Positions 24,807 to 32,020 of a stretch of DNA of 32,020 bases are shown piece after piece. A program made the position numbers and the translations under genes. The notes under the pieces were generated by a model. The model worked only from the letters and a program-made list of their open reading frames with translations. It ran no database searches and was not told the DNA's origin. The stretch comes from Actinomycetes bacterium (GTDB taxonomy: Bacteria; Actinomycetota; Acidimicrobiia; Acidimicrobiales; RAAP-2): contig JAJZEN010000038.1 of assembly GCA_021828545.1 (NCBI GenBank), forward strand, positions 1-32,020, given 5' to 3'. The stretch's first letter is position 1. Every line of letters starts with the position of its first letter.

Positions 24807-25276
24807 GTCCGCGCGGCTGGAGTCCTTGAGCAAGTTAGCGCCGTCGTGCCTCGGGTCCAAAATGGCGAGCAGGCGTCACTCGTCGCGGTCGTACGGACGC
24901 ACCCAGGTTCGCCTCCGAATAAGGGACCGAGTGAGAGTTCTGCCCGGTGCGAGAGCGTCGATCGGGTACTTGGAGCCGCGAGAAGTTCACGAAGGAACAC
25001 GAAGACAATGGATTGACGAACCGAAATATATCCACAAGACCTCGGCGTGTTCCTACATTTCTATACCAGGGTCTGCGCTTTTTGGTCGACCGAGACGACC
25101 GTGATCCACCCTCTTCGTACGTCGCGGTACACCGATCCGTGGTTCGCATCGATGCCACTCCGTCCCCGCCCCGCATTCTGACAGAACCACCAGTTGCGTA
25201 CAACGTCGTCGAAATCATTCTCGAGGTGGATGAATTATCGTTGGAACTCGCCAACTAATGTAATTGCCACCTCGGA
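24807..25276. other. Boundary stretch, one doubtful reading frame
   Basis: Base composition becomes less GC-rich about here. The plus frame 24947-25258 (103 codons) reads convincingly protein-like only in its last 60 codons, with PSSYVAVHRSVVRIDATP and a hydrophobic-acidic end. It has no ribosome-binding site and may be the tail of a truncated gene. A minus-strand frame over the same bases looks compositional. No tRNA or integrase is seen. Confidence 0.35.
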
Positions 25277-28132
25277 CTAGGACGGGTGTTTCGCGTTGAA
25301 TTTCGCTTTGTGACCGCACACAGGGTAACTACTGCACCCGATGAAGAATCCGTAGGGCCCCGATCGATGCACGAGAGTTCCGGTGCCACAGTCCGGACAT
25401 GCGACCTTGCTCTTGTGGTGACAGGCTGGAAACATGGTGCATGCCAGAAATGGATCGTAAGGTCCGTGGCGTTCCATCAGCGTTCCCTTCCTGCACGATG
25501 GGCACACGATGATGGAACTGCCGCCGGGGGACTCCACAACCACCTTGGGGTCCGAAAGGAGCTCGACCACAAAAGGAGAAGGCTGTGCCAGCGAAGCGAG
25601 AATGAAGACTCCTCGTCGTGCGCGGGTGAGTGCGACGTAGAACAGTCGGCGCTCTTCGGCGTGGGGGTAGATGTCGGGTGTCGGCATGGCCAATTCCAGA
25701 ACGGGATCATCGTTGATATTCGACGGGAAGCCAAACGCACCCGCCGACATACCCAGGATTATGACGACATCGGCTTCAAGCCCCTTGGATCCGTGAACGG
25801 TCTTGAACGTGACGTCCAGGCCCTCCCACTTCCGCCTCGGCAGTGCTTCTCGCTGAAACCAATAGCGACCAAGTACATTCACGGTCGTTGCTCCGGAGCG
25901 TTCGCCACGAAGAGAACTGGCGATGACCTCCGCAGACAGTCGGTTGAGAATCTGCTCGACGGCACGATGCTCGTCTTCGGTCGAGACCACCGTCACTGGC
26001 CGACCCGGCGAGGTTGCCACCGACCTCATAGCCTTATCGAATTGGACGGGATTCTTCGAGACGAATCTCCGGGCAACGTCACAGATCTCTTGTGAACAGC
26101 GATACGTGGTGGTCAAGCCGAGCTGCGGACCACGACCGAACCACCTAGAGAACTGGTTCATGACGGACACGTCCGCGCCAGCGAAACGGTTGATCGACTG
26201 CCAGTCATCGCCGACAGCCAATAGGTAGCGGCCTGGCTCCTTGAGAAGCCCCCTGATAAACCGGGCGCGAGCCTGACTGGAGTCCTGGAACTCATCAACC
26301 AGAATGAGCTCGTACGGCAGACTGACGCCCCCATCTTCCAACAGATCTGCCGCTTGCAGGAGCATGTCCTCGAAGTCGACACTCTCCTCCGCCTTCAGAC
26401 GACGTTGCCACTCTTCGTGTATCGGCCAGTAGCACGACAGAAATAGTCGAGTGCGAAAGCCGTCGAGCTCGCTCATCTCCCCAGCGAGTCGGCGCTCAAG
26501 ATCCTGAGCGGACCATGAATTGGACTTCACGTGGCACATGAAGGTGCGAACGAGGCGGGCCAGATCCTCATGCTTGAGCGGTTTAGCCCACGAATCCACG
26601 CTAGGCCTATCAGGGTTCCAGTCAAACTCAAGACCACGATCAGTCAGTTCGGCCTTTAGCCGCTTGAAGCCATCCGCGAACATCACTTGGGCCCACGTCG
26701 TCTCAATCAGCGTGGTACCGAACTGAGAGTGCAGATTGCGCTTCCACTGCATCTCCTGCGGGTAGTCGGTGAAGTCCTTCGGTGGGTGGCCGTCTCGATC
26801 AAGGGCCCAGTGCTCATGCCACACGTCGATATCCGGGTAGTAGAAGTCGGGGTGGTACTGCGAGTGCGTAGCATCGGCGACATCGTGAGCAAAGGGGCGC
26901 TCGTACTCGAAGTCAATCCCGTTGAGAAAGAGGAAGTTAGCAATCAAGCGCTCCCCTTCGCTTTTGACGAGTGTCCCAGAAAGGGTGCGAAAACCCGTCG
27001 TGCGCGAAACACTGTGATATCCGTCCGGTGAGCCATCGTCCAAGCGAGTCGGGGCGTTGGCGAAGAGAATCCGATACAGATCCCAGTTGTATCGAAAGTC
27101 CTCTGAACTGTCGCGAAGGTGGTCAGCGATCTCGACGGTCATCGCCAAGTCGTCCCCCTGTTCCAGCCAACGCGCCAGTCGCGGTTTCTTGCCCGTAGCG
27201 CTACCGATGACCTCAAGGCCAAATGCGTGAAACGTCGATGCCTTGACGCCTTCCGAGGGAATGCCCGCAGCGGCAAAACGAGTTTCGATGCGTTCCTGTA
27301 GTTCGCTCGACGCAGCCCGATTGAAAGCGAGCAACAGCACCCTGTCGGGTGGCACGATGCCCCGATCTACCGCGTACGCCGCCCTCGCCACCATGACCGA
27401 CGTCTTTCCTGAACCCGCTGCCGCGAGAACTTGAACTCGATTGTCAAAACTGACCACGGCGCGCGCTTGTTCCTCCGAAAGAGGTGTCCGTTCGATGCTG
27501 TCGAAGAACGCGCGTCGCTCGATCAATTCGCTCTCGACAACTTGTTCGTTGACAACTTGAACTCTCGCCTCAAGATCTGTTGTCACGAAGATTGCCGCTT
27601 CGAACTGCTCAACCGTTAGTAGGTGCTCGCAGCCATGTAACCGGGTCCGGTCACGAAGGTCTCTTGCAGGACGACGAGAAATGATCAGAGCGACCTCTTC
27701 CGACTGGATCCACCGTCGTTGTTCCAGCCGACTATCAATGAGGATCTGCACTTCCTCTCTCCAGCGAACCGATCCATCAAGTTCAGGAAGCAATTCCCAG
27801 TATTCGAACCACGCGGACAGTGCCTGTGCATCAACCTTCTTGCAACCATTCAGCGCTGTGCGGGTCTCACCTTCTTGGAGAAGGAAATATCGAAACCACC
27901 TCCGCTTGACACTTAGCTTCGAAGCGGCAAATCGATCATGCCTGACGTTGCTGCCTTTGGCGACGATCTGAATCGAGTCGGCTTCCAACGCAATCTGCCA
28001 GTTCTTACCAGACCAGGCACGACGGTCCACTCGACTTCTCAAGTATCCGTTGTCACGATGACGTACGCTACTGGCCTCAATGGCCAGTGTCGGATACAGA
28101 CCAAGGAATGCGAGCCCCTCGGAGGAGAGCAA
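25277..28132 (-). CDS. SF1 UvrD/helicase-IV-like helicase with embedded PD-(D/E)xK nuclease and two zinc fingers
   Basis: 951 residues. About 1-115 resemble the helicase IV N-terminal domain. SF1 motifs follow: Walker A AAAGSGKTS (238-246), VDEFQDSS (612-619), GDDWQSINRF (641-650), TTYRC (675-679), VHGSKG (779-784) and YVALTRAR (832-839). Between the helicase blocks, about 390-485, lies a nuclease insert with YHPDFYYPD (Asp429), HEHWALD (Glu440) and WKRNLH (Lys464), a PD-(D/E)xK core. The C-terminus carries two topoisomerase-type C4 fingers (Cys877, 880, 898, 904 and Cys912, 915, 933, 939). It should unwind and cut DNA; a role in repair or phage defence is inference. The only start is TTG 28132, directly after an in-frame TAG; no ribosome-binding site is visible and the gene begins 7 bases from the tRNA-Gly piece. 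Confidence 0.85.
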   Translation of the reverse strand: MLSSEGLAFLGLYPTLAIEASSVRHRDNGYLRSRVDRRAWSGKNWQIALEADSIQIVAKGSNVRHDRFAASKLSVKRRWFRYFLLQEGETRTALNGCKKVDAQALSAWFEYWELLPELDGSVRWREEVQILIDSRLEQRRWIQSEEVALIISRRPARDLRDRTRLHGCEHLLTVEQFEAAIFVTTDLEARVQVVNEQVVESELIERRAFFDSIERTPLSEEQARAVVSFDNRVQVLAAAGSGKTSVMVARAAYAVDRGIVPPDRVLLLAFNRAASSELQERIETRFAAAGIPSEGVKASTFHAFGLEVIGSATGKKPRLARWLEQGDDLAMTVEIADHLRDSSEDFRYNWDLYRILFANAPTRLDDGSPDGYHSVSRTTGFRTLSGTLVKSEGERLIANFLFLNGIDFEYERPFAHDVADATHSQYHPDFYYPDIDVWHEHWALDRDGHPPKDFTDYPQEMQWKRNLHSQFGTTLIETTWAQVMFADGFKRLKAELTDRGLEFDWNPDRPSVDSWAKPLKHEDLARLVRTFMCHVKSNSWSAQDLERRLAGEMSELDGFRTRLFLSCYWPIHEEWQRRLKAEESVDFEDMLLQAADLLEDGGVSLPYELILVDEFQDSSQARARFIRGLLKEPGRYLLAVGDDWQSINRFAGADVSVMNQFSRWFGRGPQLGLTTTYRCSQEICDVARRFVSKNPVQFDKAMRSVATSPGRPVTVVSTEDEHRAVEQILNRLSAEVIASSLRGERSGATTVNVLGRYWFQREALPRRKWEGLDVTFKTVHGSKGLEADVVIILGMSAGAFGFPSNINDDPVLELAMPTPDIYPHAEERRLFYVALTRARRGVFILASLAQPSPFVVELLSDPKVVVESPGGSSIIVCPSCRKGTLMERHGPYDPFLACTMFPACHHKSKVACPDCGTGTLVHRSGPYGFFIGCSSYPVCGHKAKFNAKHPS

Positions 28133-28138
28133 GTACTA

Positions 28139-28175
28139 GTTGAGAACGCGAGTTCGATTCTCGTCGCCCGCTCCA
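28139..28175 (+). tRNA. Partial tRNA-Gly 3' end (probable attachment site)
   Basis: T-stem GCGAG (28148-28152), loop TTCGATT, T-stem CTCGT (28160-28164), acceptor strand CGCCCGC (28165-28171), discriminator T and CCA (28173-28175). This is the 3' end of a tRNA-Gly, whose 5' acceptor strand would be GCGGGCG; no such strand, D-arm or anticodon arm precedes it. Displaced tRNA 3' ends mark the far end of integrative elements. By that model the intact gene lies to the left on the plus strand, but it is not in this window. Confidence 0.7.
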
Positions 28176-28734
28176 AATAGATTTCGTTGTACTGTCTGAA
28201 CTTTCGTCCAGCGTGCAATCACGTCGCTTAGTCACTGTCTGTCTCCTTTCGCTGCTTGTTTGCCACGGTTTAATGTCGCGGTGATGTCACAGACGACAAT
28301 ACGTGACAACAGTGACGCTCGTTCATACGACCTCGGCCTGCGGCGACTTACACGTTCGAGGATAGGGAGTTAGTGCGAGGCACGCCAACAAATTGACTCA
28401 CGTCCATTAGTGGCTACTGCAGATCGTGCTCGAGAACGAGTCCCCTTCCCGTGATCATGCTGACAGCCATCCCGCGGTGAGAAGCGGGTTGGCCCGTAGG
28501 GCTGCGACGTGCGTTAAGTGGCGTTCGTGCGATCCACGAGGTCCACTGGAGAAATTCACCGGCCAGTCACGGCTGCCCTATCAACAAAGTCTAGTCCCTT
28601 TGACTCGAGGAATTGCTGCTGGCTACGAAGGTATCTGAGCTGTTCGCTCGAATCACAGTCGTCGACGAGACTGAATCTTTACTATTTCCTAGAGGCTCCG
28701 GAATACCTGGGATGATTCACGTCGAGGGCATCGT
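28176..28734. other. Gene-free stretch between the tRNA-Gly piece and the YCII gene
   Basis: About 560 bases of lower GC. Short open frames are present on the plus strand but have no start signals or domains. Several GTGAC/GTCAC words cluster near 28290-28315, possibly protein-binding sites. No integrase remnant was recognised. Confidence 0.4.
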
Positions 28735-29082
28735 TCACCCTTGAGCGGGTCTGACTTCGACTGGACCACCGCATGCAGCGGCCGCTTGGCCCGCCCAATC
28801 CAGCGCGGTCTCAAGATTGGCGGCCTCAATTATCCAGAAGCCACCCATCTGTTCCTTGGTCTCGGCGTAGGGACCGTCGGTCATCGAGATTTCCACTCCT
28901 GACGAACGCACAACCGTGGCGGAAGAAGATGGGTGTAGACCAGCTGCGAACACCCACGCACCCGCCCTTTGAAGTTGATCGTTGAACTCACTCACTTGGG
29001 CTACGCGTTGCTGAGCCTTGGGAGTCGAGAAGTCGACTTCGTAGGTCTCGTCGTGCCAGACCGAGATCATGTATTGCGCCAT
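28735..29082 (-). CDS. YCII-related (DGPF-type) protein
   Basis: 115 residues. The fold marks are the opening YMISVWHDE, the central GVEISMTDGPYAETKEQMGGFWIIE (parts GVEISMTDGPYAETKE and QMGGFWIIEA) and the end CGGPVEVRP. DGPYAETKE followed by GGFWI is the signature of the DGPF/YCII family, a dimeric ferredoxin-like fold usually next to ECF sigma factors in actinobacteria. No sigma factor is in this window. The function is unknown. AAGGAG lies 8 bases before the ATG. It stands alone between the two partial tRNAs. Confidence 0.87.
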   Translation of the reverse strand: MAQYMISVWHDETYEVDFSTPKAQQRVAQVSEFNDQLQRAGAWVFAAGLHPSSSATVVRSSGVEISMTDGPYAETKEQMGGFWIIEAANLETALDWAGQAAAACGGPVEVRPAQG

Positions 29083-29306
29083 ATTGGTGGCTCCTTCTTG
29101 GTTGCTATTGAGATGCGGTCAGTTGGCGTGTCGTACCCATACTGGAACGATAATTGAGGCCGCCAGCAGATGGGGAGTTCCGAATGCAATTTTGCTAGTA
29201 ATCGTTGTAACGAGTAATGCTGGGACGTCGCATAAAAGTCCCATGAACTAAATGGCCAGGCGTAGGAAGCCTTGACGTGGCGGTGAACTGTAGCAATTCA
29301 AGAAGG
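29083..29306. other. Intergenic, no gene seen
   Basis: Upstream of the YCII gene; short frames only, no recognisable element. Confidence 0.4.
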
Positions 29307-29435
29307 CTAAAGCCGCTCCGCCGATGACAGCCCCGACATTAGGGCGAACATGACTATGGCCCTCGGCAGCGTTCCTTTAAGTCGAGAAAGTGCACGATCA
29401 ATGGTGAGGTCCGGGCTGCTGGTTGCAGTGGTCAT
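29307..29435 (-). CDS. Possible 42-residue small protein
   Basis: The minus-strand frame from ATG 29435 to TAG 29307-29309 has AGGAAAGGA upstream at a usable distance. The predicted peptide has a polar N-terminus (TTATSSPDLTIDRALSRL) and a hydrophobic stretch IVMFALMSGL near residues 28-37. I do not recognise it. It could also be the truncated beginning of a longer gene. Confidence 0.3.
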   Translation of the reverse strand: MTTATSSPDLTIDRALSRLKGTLPRAIVMFALMSGLSSAERL

Positions 29436-29671
29436 GATGTCATCCTTTCCTGGCGACGATGCAATATGCACTGCTCACTAGGGCAACGAAGTATCAGCAT
29501 CAAATCGACATTTAAATTCGAAGTACTGCCTTTGCCCCTGCTGTAAATTCGCAACTCCCGCCGCGGCGGCAATTCGCCAGCGAGTTCGTTAATAGACGTG
29601 GCGAGAGCGGCACATCGATGAAGATGATGATGATGGATTAGAGATTTGCAGCACGCACTGCAATGACAGTT

Positions 29672-29720
29672 TGGCAGTCCCAACGGGATTCGAACCCGTG
29701 CCTCCACCTTGAGAGGGTGA
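29672..29720 (-). tRNA. Partial tRNA-Glu (CTC) 3' part (probable attachment site)
   Basis: On the minus strand: anticodon arm TCACC-CTCTCAA-GGTGG (29720-29704) with anticodon CTC (reads GAG, Glu), variable AGGC, T-arm ACGGG-TTCGAAT-CCCGT (29699-29683), acceptor strand TGGGACT, discriminator G and CCA (29674-29672). The expected 5' acceptor strand and D-arm are missing from the bases upstream. A piece running from the anticodon arm to CCA is the classic identity segment of tRNA-targeting integrases. The intact gene and the integrase should then lie to the right of the window. Confidence 0.7.
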
Positions 29721-29845
29721 TTAACATCACGGACCATCTCTCCCGTAAGTACTGATCAAACCTAATTAATTTTGCGAAATTTCGCGAGTCAACGTAAGTC
29801 GGGCGTTCCACGGGCGTTAGCGAATTCAAATATAGCGAGTTGCGT

Positions 29846-31774
29846 TCAACCATCCAAATGACTTTCGGCCGCGTTCGAAGTAGCCCAAGTAGTTAAGTTT
29901 TTTGGGTCGAACGCGTCGGCGTATGTACCAACCTCTCTGCTCCGAAGTAGAGCTAGAAGCCTTGACAGATTGTCGGTCAGGTCAGGATCTCCGAGTTCGC
30001 GAGCAACGTGAATTAACTTGGCTAGTCCCTTCGAGGCATATTTGTATGATTGCTCACCGGCAATTTTCAGCGCCTGTGTGGAAATGTACTTGCGCACGAA
30101 TGCCATTGAGACCGAAGGTTCTCCGTCGACGATAATCGCTCGTCGCAACTTTAGAAATTCAGTCTCTGAGATCTCTTCCGAAGTTCCAAGAACCGCGCGG
30201 CTCATCTTCACTGGGAATTCGACTGTTCGAATAATGCCCGCACATTGAAGATCGCAGCGTAGCTCGTTGATGTCGTCTCCCAATGCCGGAACTAATGAAG
30301 CAATTTCAGGCATCTTGAAATCTCGACCATTGGACGCTTGGACTTTCACAACGCATCGATCAACACTCACATGAACATCGCTCCATCCACCCGAAACAAG
30401 AAGCGCCTCAAGTAAAGTCTCTGTCGGCAATAGATCGCGGGAATCCGGGAAGGGTGGATCTAAACCGGCGTCGCTCAACGCGATCGTGACCGCAAGCCAA
30501 ACTGCAAGGGATGATTCGACAACAGCTCCAACCAGATCGGTGAACTCGGGCGCAGTTAATTCAACTGATTGGCCTACTGACGCCTTCAAGGGACAGAGAG
30601 TGATACGACCACTATTGAATGAATAATCGCTGTGAGCACTTGCGTTTCGGATGGCGGGGCTCAAAGCAAAGGCAAACTCGAGATTGCGACTTACTGCCCA
30701 TCCGATCAAGTTGGTCACACCAGACGAAAGGATGTTTTCATACGTGTTCTTTACTCCAGCGACGATTTCCAATGTTGCCACTGAATACTTGACGATTCCT
30801 TCCAGGAGCTCCTTGCACACCAAGAGCGAAGTAAACACAGAATCTGCATCCGTCGTAAGTTTCTCGAAGAGTGCCCGTGCGACTTGATGTGTTCTCCAAA
30901 GCGCCCGACCTTGTTCCTCCCAGGTCGTTCTCCACGTGATGTCGCTGCCTAGTTGCAGAACTTCACTGTGAAATTCGCGGAGGAAAATGACGAGCTGCTT
31001 TGTTTCACTCCAGAAAATTTCGGCATCGAGATATGCCTCGGCGAACACGTCAATCATCGGAATGAAGAAACCAATTGGGGGTGAAGTAATCAATCCAATT
31101 CTTTGGTTGAGAATACCAACCCCCGCATTTGCAAAACTGAGTATTCCATCATCCGAGTCCTGAGTGAGTTCAAGATTGGAGAGCGCTAGGGCAGCCAGGT
31201 TAGCTGGCGAGAACTGGGGAGTATCAAGTTCCGAAAAGGTGTCAAGTAGCCGCCTCATTCTGCTGAGTGAAACCGTAGCGGCATCGATCTCTGCATTCAT
31301 CCGCCGTGATGCCTCCTGGGCTTCAATCGGTGTGGTCGCACCCACAACTTCAAAGAACGTCGCTGCAAAGGCATCAATTGACGAGAAAACTACTCTCATT
31401 TGCTTCCAGACACCCACCTTTGGCCGACCCACTGCCTGGCGCAGATTGGATCGTGTAGCTGAGATTTGCCTCGCCACTTCATCAAGTTTCCCCGAAGAAC
31501 CTTGGTTCGACCTCACCTCAGAGAACGCATCGATTAGATCTCGGATATGTGTGGACATGTCACAGAAGACGGCTTCAATATCATTTGTGCTTGGCGCCAT
31601 TTCATGAACAAGATTCTCACGCGCTACATCGATGAGCCTCCGTCGAACTTGGCTTTGAGAATTGATTTCCACGCGCGGAGTTTGATATCCGCAGCTTGGG
31701 CACTCGATTCCGGCGATACGCTTGACGCCACAATTACAGATGATCTGACTGAATGACAACTTGATCTTTTGCAC
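29846..31774 (-). CDS. Large protein with N-terminal zinc ribbon and HEPN-type R-N-x3-H motif
   Basis: 642 residues; I do not recognise a named family. Residues 13-28 form a possible zinc ribbon, CNC-x9-CPSC (Cys13, 15, 25, 28). The long middle, about 45-370, is largely helical with few motifs. At 376-381 RNASAH fits the R-x4-H catalytic motif of HEPN ribonucleases, with the usual Asn after the Arg, followed by a short strand-like segment DYSFNSGRITLCP. About 250 residues of mixed structure follow. If HEPN is right, the protein may be an RNA-cutting effector triggered by infection or stress; this is inference from one motif. GTG 31774 has TAGGAG 6 bases upstream. Codon use is less GC-biased than in the chromosomal genes. 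It lies next to the tRNA-Glu piece and is probably cargo of that element. Confidence 0.7.
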   Translation of the reverse strand: MQKIKLSFSQIICNCGVKRIAGIECPSCGYQTPRVEINSQSQVRRRLIDVARENLVHEMAPSTNDIEAVFCDMSTHIRDLIDAFSEVRSNQGSSGKLDEVARQISATRSNLRQAVGRPKVGVWKQMRVVFSSIDAFAATFFEVVGATTPIEAQEASRRMNAEIDAATVSLSRMRRLLDTFSELDTPQFSPANLAALALSNLELTQDSDDGILSFANAGVGILNQRIGLITSPPIGFFIPMIDVFAEAYLDAEIFWSETKQLVIFLREFHSEVLQLGSDITWRTTWEEQGRALWRTHQVARALFEKLTTDADSVFTSLLVCKELLEGIVKYSVATLEIVAGVKNTYENILSSGVTNLIGWAVSRNLEFAFALSPAIRNASAHSDYSFNSGRITLCPLKASVGQSVELTAPEFTDLVGAVVESSLAVWLAVTIALSDAGLDPPFPDSRDLLPTETLLEALLVSGGWSDVHVSVDRCVVKVQASNGRDFKMPEIASLVPALGDDINELRCDLQCAGIIRTVEFPVKMSRAVLGTSEEISETEFLKLRRAIIVDGEPSVSMAFVRKYISTQALKIAGEQSYKYASKGLAKLIHVARELGDPDLTDNLSRLLALLRSREVGTYADAFDPKNLTTWATSNAAESHLDG

Positions 31775-31957
31775 TTGGAACTCCTATTCGTTTGTCGAAC
31801 TTTTGTCAATCGCCAAATTCGATCAACGTTCGAATATTGAGGCAGACACATTGTGATCACGTGCATTGCAACTCACCTACCTATGGACGATGACGTGTGT
31901 CAAGACGTACCACCTGTAGGGCGACGCATTCAATGACCAGCAACGCCCGCTGAAACG
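31775..31957. other. Upstream region of the zinc-ribbon/HEPN gene
   Basis: No gene. A TTGACA lies on the minus strand near 31809, about 20 bases before TAGGAG. TCGAAC (about 31795) and GTTCGAA (about 31829) form a spaced inverted repeat around it that could be an operator; weak. Confidence 0.3.
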
Positions 31958-32020
31958 TCACTGACCGTGATGATGAGTTAGTGCACCGCTGGTGGTTGCG
32001 CTGTCGCTGGTGGTGATGAC
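31958..32020 (-). CDS. Possible 3' end of a gene running off the right edge
   Basis: The minus frame is open from the window edge to TGA 31960-31958, 20 codons rich in Thr, Ser and His. It is too short to identify; it may be a real C-terminus or chance. Confidence 0.2.
   Translation of the reverse strand, partial: VITTSDSATTSGALTHHHGQ

Noticed and set aside
28426-28715. Two overlapping short plus frames after the tRNA-Gly piece
   Set aside because: No start signals, no recognisable sequence, and they overlap each other in different frames.
29650-29746. A complete tRNA-Glu gene
   Set aside because: Anticodon and T-arms fold, but the bases where the 5' acceptor strand and D-arm should be do not pair with TGGGACT, so only a 3' part is present.
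31790-31840. LexA-like operator (GAAC/GTTC words) upstream of the zinc-ribbon/HEPN gene
   Set aside because: The half-sites are at the wrong spacing for a LexA box; kept only as a weak inverted repeat.
1-32020. CRISPR arrays, transposase genes and integrases
   Set aside because: No regularly spaced repeats and no frame with transposase or integrase signatures were found on either strand.

Overview
The window looks like a chromosomal stretch from a high-GC actinobacterium, most plausibly of the class Acidimicrobiia. The grounds are the very high third-position GC, frequent GTG and TTG starts, an F420-dependent oxidoreductase tail at the left edge, a hopanoid-type gene pair, and many genes that begin about 6 bases after a TANNNT box, the arrangement of leaderless actinobacterial transcripts. 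The assignment is inferred from style; no ribosomal marker is present.

Bases 1 to about 24,800 read as ordinary chromosome. 1-6.2 kb: the end of an F420-dependent oxidoreductase, a small membrane protein, an S51-like protein with a CysRS-like tail, a rhodanese-persulfide dioxygenase fusion next to a separate small rhodanese, a 40-residue lysine-rich protein, and a divergent MFS exporter/MarR pair around a perfect inverted repeat. 6.2-10.9 kb: a three-PAS diguanylate cyclase, a histidine phosphatase, a gene-poor stretch, a small conserved protein and a GNAT acetyltransferase. 11.2-15.3 kb: a tightly coupled glucuronate operon uxaC-uxuB-manD (glucuronate to fructuronate to mannonate to 2-keto-3-deoxygluconate), closed by GC-rich hairpins. 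15.4-19.2 kb: an aldo/keto reductase, a thymidylate-synthase-like protein, a Gfo/Idh/MocA oxidoreductase and a DMT-family transporter. 19.3-21.8 kb: an aminotransferase and an epimerase overlapping by ATGA, closely resembling HpnO and HpnA of hopanoid side-chain synthesis. 22-24.8 kb: an SRPBCC protein, methionine aminopeptidase and a DUF2332 protein.

From about 24.8 kb to the right edge the sequence changes: base composition is visibly less GC-rich, gene density drops, and genes use Shine-Dalgarno sites. Two partial tRNA genes lie here, each only a 3' portion ending in CCA: a tRNA-Gly-like piece on the plus strand (28139-28175) and a tRNA-Glu-like piece on the minus strand (29672-29720). Such displaced 3' ends are the usual mark of integrative elements. 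The first directly abuts a 951-residue SF1 helicase with an embedded PD-(D/E)xK nuclease and two zinc fingers. The second borders a 642-residue protein with an N-terminal zinc ribbon and an R-N-x3-H motif of the HEPN ribonuclease type. This right-hand part is the best candidate for a mobile, possibly defence-related region, and the 642-residue protein is its least explained component. No integrase, transposase or CRISPR array is visible in the window.
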